Assembly: GCA_015179125.1 (NCBI GenBank)
Contig: WHVA01000220.1
Coordinates: 62,001-126,000 of the forward strand
Length of the DNA: 64,000 bases
From: Gautieria morchelliformis
Taxonomy: Eukaryota; Basidiomycota; Agaricomycetes; Gomphales; Gomphaceae
Direction of reading: 5' to 3'
Of the stretch, positions 21,463-31,692 are shown in pieces; position 1 is the stretch's first letter, and every line of letters starts with the position of its first letter. The position numbers were made by a program, and so were the translations under genes. Below the pieces are notes generated by a model. The model made no database searches. It had not been told where the DNA came from and saw only the letters and a list, made by a program, of their open reading frames with translations.

Positions 21463-21950
21463 TGTTAGCAACTAGGGGCTATGGCAGGGAAGGTTCGGTA
21501 GAGTTCTTAGAAAGCTAGAATAAAATATACTCTCTCAGTGAATTATTGTCACTGATGTATTAATACAATACCTAGAATCAAATATACTACATGATTTTTA
21601 GTCAACATGCTATGTAAATATGAAAGATACTACTCGCCTCTCTCAGTGAATTTATTGTCACTGAGAGAGGAGTACAATCCTGTCTCAGAAGGCATATACA
21701 TGCACCCGGCCCTTTAGCGCCCAAGGGCTTGCACGTCGAAGTCATTTCAAACTCCGCTGGGTGCAGCCGCCTGTGAAAATAGAAATAACAGAATGGAATG
21801 GAGAGATAGGGAGTGACTAGAAAATTTCAAAAATAAGCAGAGAAATGGATGCATGGTACAAGAACAATGTGAGAAACAATTGGAAACACCACACAATAAA
21901 TTGAACATATTATGCTTGATTTTGGTGCAGGAGCATAAATGCACCCAACA
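21463..21950 (-). repeat. 3' LTR of copia element A
   Basis: 488 bp. It contains a strong inverted repeat, CCTCTCTCAGTGA, 8-nt loop, TCACTGAGAGAGG, at about 21636-21669 that could form a hairpin in the transcript. Confidence 0.95.
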
Positions 21951-21963
21951 CGCCCCCTCAAGC

Positions 21964-24900
21964 TTAATATATTCCGATTCTCTCGTTGAGGATTCTCACT
22001 CTAGGACTAGGAAGTCCTTTAGTGAGAAGATCGGCTAGCATGTATTCCGTTGGTAGGTACACAAGCTTAATTTCTTCATCTTCGACTATATCTCGGATGA
22101 AATATAATCTAATGTCGAAATGCTTCGTCCTCGTGTGTTGTTGAGTGCCATAGACAATGGCAATGGCTGATTGATTGTCTGAATAAAGTTTGATGGGACA
22201 ATTCAGCGGTTGGAATACTTCAGAAATAAAGTGGCGCATCCATAAGGCTTCTTTGCTCGCATGAGTCAGGGCAACGAATTCGGCTTCAGTTGATGATAGG
22301 GCTACGATGGATTGTTTTTGACAACTCCATGATACTGACCCTCCATCAATCTGAAAAATATAAGCCGAGTATGAGTGCCTGTGCTCTTGTGAAGCCCAAT
22401 CCGCATCTGAATACCCAATGAGGCCATCTCGATTTTTCCCAAGTGTCAATTTGTAGTCCATCGTGTCTTTTAGATATTTAAAGACACGTTTGACTGCATG
22501 CCAATGTATTGGACCTGGGTTTTCGAGGAATTGAGAAAGTAATGACACTGCGAATGCAATGTCCGGTCGAGTGGCTACTGCTGCCCACATCAATGATCCT
22601 ATCACTTGTCTGTATGGAATTCTTGACATCTTTTGTTTGTCTTCATCTGTGGAAGGGCATTGGTCCCTGGATAATTTAACGGCTGGGTCGAGAGGCGTTG
22701 AAAATGTTTTGGCATCATCCAGATTGAATTTTTTGATGATTTTCTGGATGTATGTGGCTTGTGATATTGCAATCGATTTGTTATTCCAATCTCTTTCAAT
22801 TTTGAGGTTCAAAAGCCAGTGAATCTCGCCTAGATCTTTCATACTGAAGATCTGGGCAAGATCATGCTTTACCCCATCGAGGATTGGTTGACTCTCAGCT
22901 GTGATAGTGAGGTCATCCACTGCCGTTGCAATAATCACATGCCCTCTCGGTCCACGTCTGCAAAATACAGCTCCATCCGAAGCTGATTTAGTGAATCCTA
23001 ACTTGAGAAATTCACCACTCAGACGTTTGTACCATTCCCTTCCAGACTGTTTGAGGCCGTAAAGTGCTTTCTTCAGCAGGAGGACATCATCTTTGTCTCC
23101 GGTCTCATATCCATACGGCTGTCTCATGTAAATAGGTTCTGGCAGTGTAGCATTCAAATACGCACTGTCAACATCCATTTGGTGAATAGGCCAGTTGTTC
23201 CTGGCAGCAATGGCACATATAATCCGTAAGGAAGTCATCCGAGCAACAGGTGCATAGGTTTCATTGTAGTCGACTCCAAAACTTTGTGTAAAGCCTTGGG
23301 CGACCATCCTCGATCTAGGTGTAATGGGTTCACCTTCTGGATTGCGTTTCCAGACGAATACCCATCTATTTCCGACAATATTTGCCCCAGGAGGTGGTTT
23401 AACCACTTCCCATACACCTTTGTCGAGTAGCACCTTGTACTCTTTATCCATCGATGCTTTCCACATAGGATCATTTAAGGCTTCATCTGCATTGCTAGGC
23501 TCGGTCTGATTCAAATCCGGCAGCACCTTATCTTTGTTTTGATCGGAGGTCGAAAGTGTACTGATGGCAAGGTTATAATCACTGATGCCGTCAGTGACAG
23601 AGGATAAATCTTGTTCGAATAATTTGTCTTGATGGTCCTCAATGTCCTCGTAAGCTAGTGTAGTGATATCTGCACCAGCATGTCTCTTAGCTTGAGATCT
23701 TGTTACGGGACCACTTGGGGCCGGCTGCACCTGCTGCTGATGGATCCTCTCGCTTCTCCTTGTTGGAGCAGCTTCTTTAGGTCTGACATCAACAGTCTGA
23801 CTGGGTTGCAGCTCTTCAAGACGTGCCTCTGGTTCATTATCGTCAATTTCCTCGATCTTTGCCTCCTCACTGACTAAGCGACTAGGCATAGGTGCTGGCG
23901 CCGAGATGGCCTGTATCACTTTTCTGGATGTAGGTAGCTGTGACTCTTCAATAGAAATGATTGGAGCTTTGCCCCCCTTCATCTCTGAGTCAAATATAAC
24001 ATTCCGCTCGACAGAAACCTTCTGAGAGTCAGGCCAGTAGATGCAGTGACCATGGCTCTGTCCAGAGATTCCTATCCACCGAGCTCTTTTGGCATGGGCT
24101 GCTAGTTTGTTTCCCTCTTTGACTTTAATGTAGACTTCAATTCCCCACATGTGTATGTCCTTCAGGTTCGGTTTCTCGTGATGGATCATTTCAAAAGGGG
24201 TTTTGTCTGGCAAAGCTCTTGTGTGTGTCCGATTCCAAAGATAGTTGGCGTGCAAAATTGCATGCCCCCATAGAGTCTTAGGAAGACTTGATTCCAATAG
24301 CATGGCACGAGCTCTTTCAACTAGAGTTCGGTTTAAACGTTCAGCAACACCATTTGACTCTGGGGTGTCGTGTACGGTTAACCGATGCTTCGTGCCTTGC
24401 TTGGCTAAATGCTGTTCAAATTCCGAGCTTGTGTATTCACCCCCTCTGTCGGAAACAAGTGCTTTGATGTGCATGTTCCTCTGTCGAAGCATCAAGGCCT
24501 CGTAGAGTTTGTATTTTGAAAATTCTTCCGATTTGTTTGCCATCAAATAGATAACCGATTCCCTTGAGTAGTCGTCGATGAAAGACACATAATAGGATTT
24601 CTTGTCAATTGTGGAGTGTCTCGCTGGTCCCCAGACATCAGAATAAATTCTGTCACCGAATTTTGATGATCGGCTTCTGGGTTCCTGAGGAAGTGATTTA
24701 CGTGCAATCTTCGCTTGAATGCACGCATTGCAAACAACCTTGTCGCCTTCTGAGCTCAATTCAATGCCTAATATCATGCCACGGTTGAGCAAATGCTGTA
24801 GGGACTTTTGTGAAATGTGCCCCATTTTCTGATGTATCTCCATGGCTGATGCGCATATATGTGCTTCGGCACTTGTGTGTTGTAAGTCAAATCGATATAA

Positions 24901-26214
24901 GCCATTCAGCTTCGGTGCTTGCATCAATATCCTGCCTTTACGATTGGATATTGTGCATTTCTGATCAGCTATTTGTGTGTTATAGCCTGCATCATCGCAC
25001 CGGCCGATCAAGATCAGGGTAACAGCCATTTTGGGTGCGTAGAACGTATCCTTCAATGTAATGTTCACAGTCTTATCTCCAACCTTGTTAGATAGCATGA
25101 GTGAGCCTGAACCTAAGGCATCAAAAGTGCCTTTGTTGGCTGCACGAATTGTGCGCGGCTGTGAGAATGGACTGTAATCCCTCAATAAATTCTTGTGAGG
25201 GGTCATATGTGCGGTTGTTCCAGTGTCGAGGATAAAAACAGTGTCCAGAGATAAACTACTCAAATTAGAGCAGTCGAAGTTGGCGAAAGCGGCTGGACTG
25301 CCACTCTCATCCTCCTCAGAGGACACTTCTTCAGCAATATTTGCCTTGGCTTTGCCCTTCTTCTTTTTGGCTTTGGCTTTCTTTTTCTGACGTGGCCCCT
25401 GGCCTTCTTTACCACCTCCTTTAGCCCAGCAACTCTCTATAGCATGTCCAGGCTTGTGGCAATTAGTGCATGTAGACACCTTCGGGTCTTTCCGGCCCTT
25501 CTGCCCTTTCGTAGATGAACCAATAAATGCCTGCTCTTCTTGTGAAATATTGAGGGTCTTTCTCCTGTCGTATTGAGCCTTTAGTACTCTGATAATCTCA
25601 TCAGGCACTAGGGGCATTCCACATTCTTCGAGCGACGTGGTAAGGACATTCATAACTGCCTCATAGGAGGGTGGAAGTGACACAAGGATGATATCGGTGA
25701 ACTCTCCTTCAGAAATTCTGGCTCCCATCTCATCGAGACGAGCATAGAGGTCTTGGGCCTTGTCCAAGTGATCTCTCAAGTCTCCATCCTCAGGACACCT
25801 CATACTGCGAAGCTGTCTCTGTAGGTTGGTGAGGACCATCTTGGGCTTTTTGGTCATCTCATTGACCAATGCATCCCAGACTTCTTTTGCGGTATGTCTC
25901 TTCTGTAGCATCAGAGCTAGTGACTCTGACACTGAGACGATTATTTGGGTTTTTGCCTGTCCTTCTCTGGCAAGATACTTCTCCAGCTTCTCCTCAGCCT
26001 TCTCTATCTGAGTTTCCTCAGCTTCTGTAAGAATATGGCCTGGGGGCATGACTGGAGGATCAGGAGGTCGAATGGCTCTCCCTTCTATATGCCTGAGTAG
26101 ATTTTTGGACTCAAAATAACTTGTGAGAGTAGCTCGCCACAGAGGCCAATTACTTCCATCTGTTGCAAGCTTCTCCACACCCAAAAGCTTCTGTGAAGTG
26201 TCTGCGGGGCCCAT
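21964..26214 (-). CDS. Copia gag-pol polyprotein, element A (intact, 1416 aa)
   Basis: A single ORF carries every copia domain in order. Gag is followed by a CCHC knuckle CTNCHKPGHAIESC. The protease active site is LDTGTTAHM. Integrase shows a zinc-binding H..H..CNAC block, then a DDE core with FIDDYSRESV, SDRGGEYTS and ESNGVAERLNRT. Reverse transcriptase has MVAQGFTQSFGVDYNET, MDVDSAYLNA, LYGLKQSGREW and the active-site block TAVDDLTI. RNase H has GYSDADWA, SSTEAEFVAL and TRTKHFDIR. I start at the ATG at 26214, the first in frame; it is only 6 nt inside the 5' LTR boundary, leaving no room for a separate primer-binding site. No frameshift or stop is present. Confidence 0.97.
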   Translation of the reverse strand: MGPADTSQKLLGVEKLATDGSNWPLWRATLTSYFESKNLLRHIEGRAIRPPDPPVMPPGHILTEAEETQIEKAEEKLEKYLAREGQAKTQIIVSVSESLALMLQKRHTAKEVWDALVNEMTKKPKMVLTNLQRQLRSMRCPEDGDLRDHLDKAQDLYARLDEMGARISEGEFTDIILVSLPPSYEAVMNVLTTSLEECGMPLVPDEIIRVLKAQYDRRKTLNISQEEQAFIGSSTKGQKGRKDPKVSTCTNCHKPGHAIESCWAKGGGKEGQGPRQKKKAKAKKKKGKAKANIAEEVSSEEDESGSPAAFANFDCSNLSSLSLDTVFILDTGTTAHMTPHKNLLRDYSPFSQPRTIRAANKGTFDALGSGSLMLSNKVGDKTVNITLKDTFYAPKMAVTLILIGRCDDAGYNTQIADQKCTISNRKGRILMQAPKLNGLYRFDLQHTSAEAHICASAMEIHQKMGHISQKSLQHLLNRGMILGIELSSEGDKVVCNACIQAKIARKSLPQEPRSRSSKFGDRIYSDVWGPARHSTIDKKSYYVSFIDDYSRESVIYLMANKSEEFSKYKLYEALMLRQRNMHIKALVSDRGGEYTSSEFEQHLAKQGTKHRLTVHDTPESNGVAERLNRTLVERARAMLLESSLPKTLWGHAILHANYLWNRTHTRALPDKTPFEMIHHEKPNLKDIHMWGIEVYIKVKEGNKLAAHAKRARWIGISGQSHGHCIYWPDSQKVSVERNVIFDSEMKGGKAPIISIEESQLPTSRKVIQAISAPAPMPSRLVSEEAKIEEIDDNEPEARLEELQPSQTVDVRPKEAAPTRRSERIHQQQVQPAPSGPVTRSQAKRHAGADITTLAYEDIEDHQDKLFEQDLSSVTDGISDYNLAISTLSTSDQNKDKVLPDLNQTEPSNADEALNDPMWKASMDKEYKVLLDKGVWEVVKPPPGANIVGNRWVFVWKRNPEGEPITPRSRMVAQGFTQSFGVDYNETYAPVARMTSLRIICAIAARNNWPIHQMDVDSAYLNATLPEPIYMRQPYGYETGDKDDVLLLKKALYGLKQSGREWYKRLSGEFLKLGFTKSASDGAVFCRRGPRGHVIIATAVDDLTITAESQPILDGVKHDLAQIFSMKDLGEIHWLLNLKIERDWNNKSIAISQATYIQKIIKKFNLDDAKTFSTPLDPAVKLSRDQCPSTDEDKQKMSRIPYRQVIGSLMWAAVATRPDIAFAVSLLSQFLENPGPIHWHAVKRVFKYLKDTMDYKLTLGKNRDGLIGYSDADWASQEHRHSYSAYIFQIDGGSVSWSCQKQSIVALSSTEAEFVALTHASKEALWMRHFISEVFQPLNCPIKLYSDNQSAIAIVYGTQQHTRTKHFDIRLYFIRDIVEDEEIKLVYLPTEYMLADLLTKGLPSPRVRILNERIGIY

Positions 26215-26220
26215 AACCCT

Positions 26221-26709
26221 TGTTAGCAACTAGGGGCTATGGCAGGGAAGGTTCGGTAGAGTTCTTAGAAAGCTAGAATCAAATATACTCTCTCAGTGAA
26301 TTTATTGTCACTGATGTATTAATACAATACCTAGAATCAAATATACTACATGATTTTTAGTCAACATGCTATGTAAATATGAAAGATACTACTCGCCTCT
26401 CTCAGTGAATTTATTGTCACTGAGAGAGGAGTACAATCCTGTCTCAGAAGGCATATACGTGCACCCGGCCCTTTAGCGCCCAAGGGCTTGCGTGTCGAAG
26501 TCATTTCAAACTCCGCTGGGTGCAGCCGCCTGTGAAAATAGAAATAACAGAATGGAATGGAGAGATAGGGAGTGACTAGAAAATTTCAAAAATAAGCAGA
26601 GAAATGGATGCATGGTACAAGAACAATGTGAGAAACAATTGGAAACACCACACAATAAATTGAACATATTATGCTTGATTTTGGTGCAGGAGCATAAATG
26701 CACCCAACA
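26221..26709 (-). repeat. 5' LTR of copia element A
   Basis: 489 bp, differing from the 3' LTR by a 1-bp indel and a few substitutions. Confidence 0.95.
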
Positions 26710-26714
26710 TCTTA

Positions 26715-27554
26715 TTCGGGTGTTGTTTTGTCGCGCCAATTCAACATGTGTGCGATGGCTGGTTGAGATGTGTTCCTTGGTGAGTCTTGACGCATGTCTC
26801 CAAGTTCAGGTATCGTCCAGCGCCACCTATGTGTTGCGCGACGGGAAGTTGTGCTGTGAATGTGCGCTACTCAGTGTGATAATCAGGACGTAACAGCAGA
26901 GTTCAGAGACATTTTGGGTCACCCTGCAGACGTGTATGACAGACTGAGCATCGACGCGATGCGAGTGTATTTGGAGACAAGCGTTGGTGGCGGTCTTCGC
27001 CATGAATGGTATGCGGACAAGTTGTGGAAGGGGGACTGAGTGTCAGTGATTCTTCTGAGCTCCATAGCCAAGCGACGGCCAACAAGCTAAGCGGTAAGCA
27101 ACGTTGTTCTGCTCCGGATGCGAGTCCGCATGGTCAAAGCGCTGAACACTTCAAGTAATGCAGGGTGAACGCACGCATATTATAGCACCATCGTACCTCG
27201 AGTGCATCCTGGTTCCTTATCTGGCGATGCCCACAGCCCTCAGCATACAATGTCTTCTCTATTCAACGCACACCCACCACCATAGCGCACACGGACGACA
27301 ATTGAGCTCAATGTTTCCTTTGTTCCATCAGTATCATCCTATGGCTTTCTTGTGGCTTGTATGTTGGTCCACCGCTTACGAGTCCCTATCAATAGGCGAT
27401 GCAGAATGCGTCGCGTTGGTTCAACTAGGACGTGAGCGGCGTGTGATGGTTTTGATTCAGGACTCCGCAGGCCGTCGTGCGCATGAACCGTCAGCCAGGA
27501 GAGGGTTGCAGCGTCCGCTGTGTAGTACTGTCGATGGCCTGCCTGCCCGTATAG
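26715..27554. other. No recognised gene; one 151-aa ORF (27158-27613, plus)
   Basis: The ORF lacks any domain I recognise and has a composition like non-coding GC-rich sequence. I do not call it a gene. Confidence 0.35.
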
Positions 27555-29270
27555 TGCCTGTGTGTCACAGAAGGTCATTTCAGGTTCACTTCAATATACT
27601 GACCCTTACATAATTCACCAGCGCTTACTAACAGTTACATTGCCACGTATGATGAATCGCAACCGTATCGAGGGTAATGCGGCACCGCGCGCTGCCGGGA
27701 GCCGAGAATAGAACCAGGGTGCTGGATTCGAAGATCAGAGCAAGCGCGCGCTTCTTGGGTTGCAAGCTTCGCGGCTTCTGCTTCCTACGCTGATGCGTGC
27801 CGTGTGGCGTGTGGTCTGGGCGCTTGACGTGAATCGAGCCTAAATAGGTATAGCCTATCAATCCATTTGATCGCCGATCGATCACTTCGATCACTTCGAT
27901 CATGATCACGAGCTAATTGCGGTACACACATGTCACCCATGCTATGCTCCATATATAAGGTAGTCGAGCGGCATTCGTCTGCGCCCTACCCACCCGTCAC
28001 TCGACTAGTACTCATTCACACCTCACTCGTTAGTCGGTTCCTCCTTGCTACCGTGGCTGCCGCTGCCCCTACGGTGAACCCTTCCCCCGAAGAATGTGCG
28101 CGTCTTTCTTCTTCGCCATCACCGCTGTGTGCAGCGTTCACTAAACTGCCCGTGATGATGTTGCAGGCAGCGAGTTCGTAGACCCGGACAGTACCCAGCT
28201 CGATGCCCCCAGCTGACTCTAAGCCGAGAGTCGGGGGTCTATATTCTCGCAGTCTGTGAGTCATCTTTGTCATTCCCAGCCCGCTGTGCCCGTTCTACAT
28301 CCATTAACCGCCCTCCCCGCACCAACCGCCCGTCCATCCTCTTCGTGTACTATATATTTAGCTCCTTCAAGGAAGAGGGGCCGTGCTCGTCATCTTCATA
28401 TCCTCTCTGCCTCTCCCGGCGCCAGGTTCGTATTCATATCCGTATTCGTCCCCGTATTTCATATCATAATGATTTGAACCCACACCCTCTCTCTCCCGTT
28501 CACCATTTCACTCCTAATCACTTTCGGTTTCATTTCATTCGCAAGGTAAATTCCACCTCCAATCGCAAATTTATATAAATATCAAAGTCAACTCCGCACA
28601 CATGTCTCCTTTCTTCTGCGAGCATACGCACAATGAGCATTATATAATGAACTGGCAAGATTGTGATATTCAGATTCGACACACTAAGCAGGGCAGCCGC
28701 AGATAGCGCACGGGTGGGAGCACGAAACGCGGGATGATTAGCTAAGGCGCCTAAAATTTCTCGGTGAATTCTGCCCTGCGCATGGCGGCCACGTGTCCCG
28801 AGCCTCCTTCGGCTTCGGGGTCCTGGGTACATCTTACGTCACTTCCTCGTTCTCTTGGTAACTTGGCGCTGCGGCGCTTCTGTCCCTGTCAAACGGAATT
28901 TGGCGCTGGTTGCTTCCATTAATTGCCTTTTCTGTCGCTATGTGCCGGTAATAGCTCCGCTCCTGACATGCTTTACGGCGCAACCCCTTTCATGTGCGCA
29001 CTCTGTGGAGGAACGTTCTGACTTTCTGTTCTAGATTTTTCTCGCCGTTTGCAATCCTTTTTTATATTTAGTTTTACTTCTTGCTCCTCTCCATGCACAC
29101 TAGATAGTTACAGACACCTACTCACAGTGGAGACGAGGATGCGCTTCAAGTTCGAGTCCACAAATTGCTTTTCACGCCTAGCGCCGACTCCGTTGAGAAG
29201 TGGAGTTTGGCCAAGAGCACGGTCGCATCGCAACATATGTCGTGTCAGGAGGCTGTACGAGCAACACAGG
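27555..29270 (+). repeat. Rep1 copy R
   Basis: The 27995-29270 part is the inverted partner of copy L. The 27555-27930 part is the inverted partner of 35660-36000. It has promoter-like TATATATTTAGC (about 28350), followed by a frame (28256-28477) also open in copy L. It preserves the uninterrupted sequence for both the Pack-type insertion (about 28055) and the two-gene transposon (about 28840). Nature unknown. Confidence 0.7.
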
Positions 29271-29709
29271 GACGAATGCGAGTGCTACATCGGGCATGTA
29301 TGAGGTACGGGAGATAAAGGAGGATGCGGGTGAGGACCGGATGGATGGATGGGCGGTGGTGGGGGCTAGACATGCACGCAGACGCCTGCCAGCGGATGGC
29401 CTCGCGAAGCACGCCCCCAACTACAGGCATTCACTGTTCAGCACCCTGCACAGTCCTCGAAAATTGAATGCATTCCAAGTGGGGAGATGGACGTAGTGCG
29501 GGCTATGGTCCATCCCACATTTCGTCGTTCAGGTGTTCGGTATTCATCGTCATTATGATAGAAAAGTGTCGGATATGTATCTAACATATGATACGTAGGG
29601 ACATTTGAGTGCGGAGCACTATGTGGACTTACGCAGCCACGCGCGCAACTACGTGGGCTACAGTAAACCACGGGACGTACCGTGCTGGTAGGCGCCGCTA
29701 CCAGAATTT

Positions 29710-29862
29710 CGGGTTTTCCGGATATACCAGCGCTTATAAACAGAAGCAGCCGAAAAGGCAATGAATGGAAGCACCCAGCGCCAAATTACGATTGACAACA
29801 GGGACAGAAGCGCCGCAGCGCCAAGTTAGCAAGAGAAGGGAACAAGCGAGGAATTGACTTAA
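29710..29862 (-). repeat. Rep1 copy M, left part
   Basis: Same orientation as copy L and matching 16330-16463 (CCAGCGCCAAATT, AAGCGCCGCAGCGCCAAG). It ends at the CTTAA target duplication of the transposon. Confidence 0.75.
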
Positions 29863-29888
29863 TACGGTGCGTGAGCACCGTCACCTCT
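29863..29888 (+). repeat. Left TIR of the two-gene transposon
   Basis: TACGGTGCGTGAGCACCG, then TCACCTCT. Pairs with 35562-35587. Confidence 0.85.
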
Positions 29889-29997
29889 AGATTGCACATC
29901 GGAGATTTTAGAATACAGAATTTATATACCTACAATCCACGTCTTGACCCTGTGCCCATGGGCGCTATAGTTACCGTTGTTATTGCTTCCGCCCATT

Positions 29998-31570
29998 ATG
30001 ACCACTAACCAGTATAATCGGAACCCTACAGGGAGGAACCAATACACGGAGTGTCGTGCGTGCACCATCCCCATACAACTATAATTGTACTAGTCTAAGT
30101 GAAAATCTACTGAAGCCGAGCCAAACGACGAGGTAATAAGCAATCACCTAATCGAATATCACCGTCGCGGCATCACAAGTGGAAAACAAATGAGCAGATT
30201 ACTTTGGGTCGAGCACCAGGTGAAAATAAGGTAAATAAACACTTTCTTCCTTTGAATAGCAACTCAGGACAATCAGTGGAACGACTGTAGATCGTCGGCA
30301 TGCAGTATTAGGACTCACTGCTTCCGGTGCAACAACTCGTGCTCTCCCAGAGACTGTAAAGCGGCAACTTGTTTTAGATCAAATGGCAAAGGATCCTACG
30401 CAGCGACGTGGGCCCAAACTTATCGTGGAGGCCATTGCTAGGAAGACTGGGAACCATTTAACTCAGTAAGTCAAATAGGTAGCTGTTTCGGTCTTGACTT
30501 ACGTTGACCGTTCAAGGGAGTATGTTAGGGATGAGATGCGGATCCAAGATCCACTAGGGTTTGAGCTTCGTGAACCTACCGCTAAGAAAATATCCCGGCA
30601 AGCGTTAGTTGTCCTTGGACCACATCATGAGTGGAGCGGGGACGGTCATGACAAACTATCAAAGATCGGGTTTCCGGTTTGGGCCCTTCGAGACGTGTGG
30701 TCAGGTAAATGGTTGGGAATCTGGGTGGTTCCCAATAATCGGTTGAAGCATGCCATCGCATATCTATATTTATCGTTGGTTGAAAGCCTCGGTGGTTCGT
30801 GACTTGTGAGACAGCGTAAACTTTGATATATTGCTTATTGGATATTAGGTATGCCAATTCAAACCACCACAGACTGTGGCAGCGAAACTATCACAGTTTT
30901 TGGCCTTGCACATGCAATGCGGTAGGTATTTATGACATGTTTTGTTGTGACCAACATATAAGTCTACTGATTTTTTAGGGAACATTTTTCACCGCAACTC
31001 TCTACTGATGAACTACCGGCACACAAGTTCCTTAAGTCTGTTCATAATACGACAATTGAACGGGGCTGGCTTCAGCTTCGGTTACAGTGGGGTGACAACA
31101 TAAAAATATTTTGGGAGGCTGGTGATGGTATATACAATCCCTCAAATCCATACCACTAGTTCGTCATCAATTATTCTATCTCTTAATTGGTGTACTAATA
31201 TGTTTCAAGTGAACTCGTCCAATGGCTGTCGCCTACAATGATTCAAAAGGAATTAGATGAGCTTCGAGATCGGTTCAACAATCATGTTGTGCGAAAGGTC
31301 AATGGGAAAGTTTTACCATCAGGTGTTTCCCCTAACATTGCATATGCATTACCTGACCAATACGGCGGTGAGAATCATCTTCAGCCCATTGACAAACTAG
31401 CGGCACAAGGGTTGATGGAAGCTATCGGTGGTAAGGAACTTATTCAGTTTGTGAGCAAAGAGTATGCTTCACGTGCAGCTGAGGTTTTTCATTCACTGGG
31501 TATTGAGAGACTCACGATGCAAAATGTATGGGTTATCTTCAAGGATATGTTGCCGCTGATGCATCCCTAA
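29998..31570 (+). CDS. DDE integrase-type transposase with several introns
   Basis: The coding pieces read through short introns: a helix-rich N-terminal part (about 30115-30470, including HLIEYHRRGITSGKQ and RQLVLDQMAKDPTQRRGP), then EYVRDEMRIQDPLGFELR, the catalytic core and the C-terminal half ending at 31570. The core has HHEWSGDGHDKL (first Asp at 30641), TTDCGSET (second Asp at 30872) and TTIERGW (Glu at 31058), the D-D-E pattern of retroviral-type integrases. Further conserved blocks are SGKWLGIWVVPNNRL and RDRFNNHVVRK. Introns: 30464-30522 (GTAAGT), after LGG (~30791), 30931-30978 and ~31157-31209. The ATG at 29998 is the first plausible one, but the exon 1/2 junction is unresolved. 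No stop breaks the core, so it may be functional. Confidence 0.8.
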
Positions 31571-31692
31571 TTCAAAAAAGAATTATTTTTTGCCATTCAG
31601 AATGAAGACAGAATGAACATTTAAATCTTCAACAATGGATGATTAAAGGAACCATAGTAAACTAGCGATGAAGAAACTATGCCATGGTAATT

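Larger units (their letters stand above)
21463..26709 (-). mobile_element. Full-length Ty1/copia retrotransposon, element A, TSD TCTTA
   Basis: Two ~489-bp LTRs (21463-21950 and 26221-26709) in the same orientation, both TGTTAGCAAC..CACCCAACA, flank one intact gag-pol ORF on the minus strand. The 5-bp TSD TCTTA is at 21458-21462 and 26710-26714. A polypurine tract (minus strand GCTTGAGGGGGCG) adjoins the left, 3' LTR. The LTRs differ at only a handful of positions, so insertion is recent and the copy may be active. Confidence 0.97.

Noticed and set aside
27158..27613. 151-codon ORF beside Rep1 copy R
   Set aside because: No domain, no intron structure, and its composition resembles surrounding non-coding DNA.
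29858..29862. Reading the TSD of the two-gene transposon as TTAA (piggyBac)
   Set aside because: The repeat flanking the element is CTTAA on both sides, and the transposase is integrase-type, not piggyBac-type.
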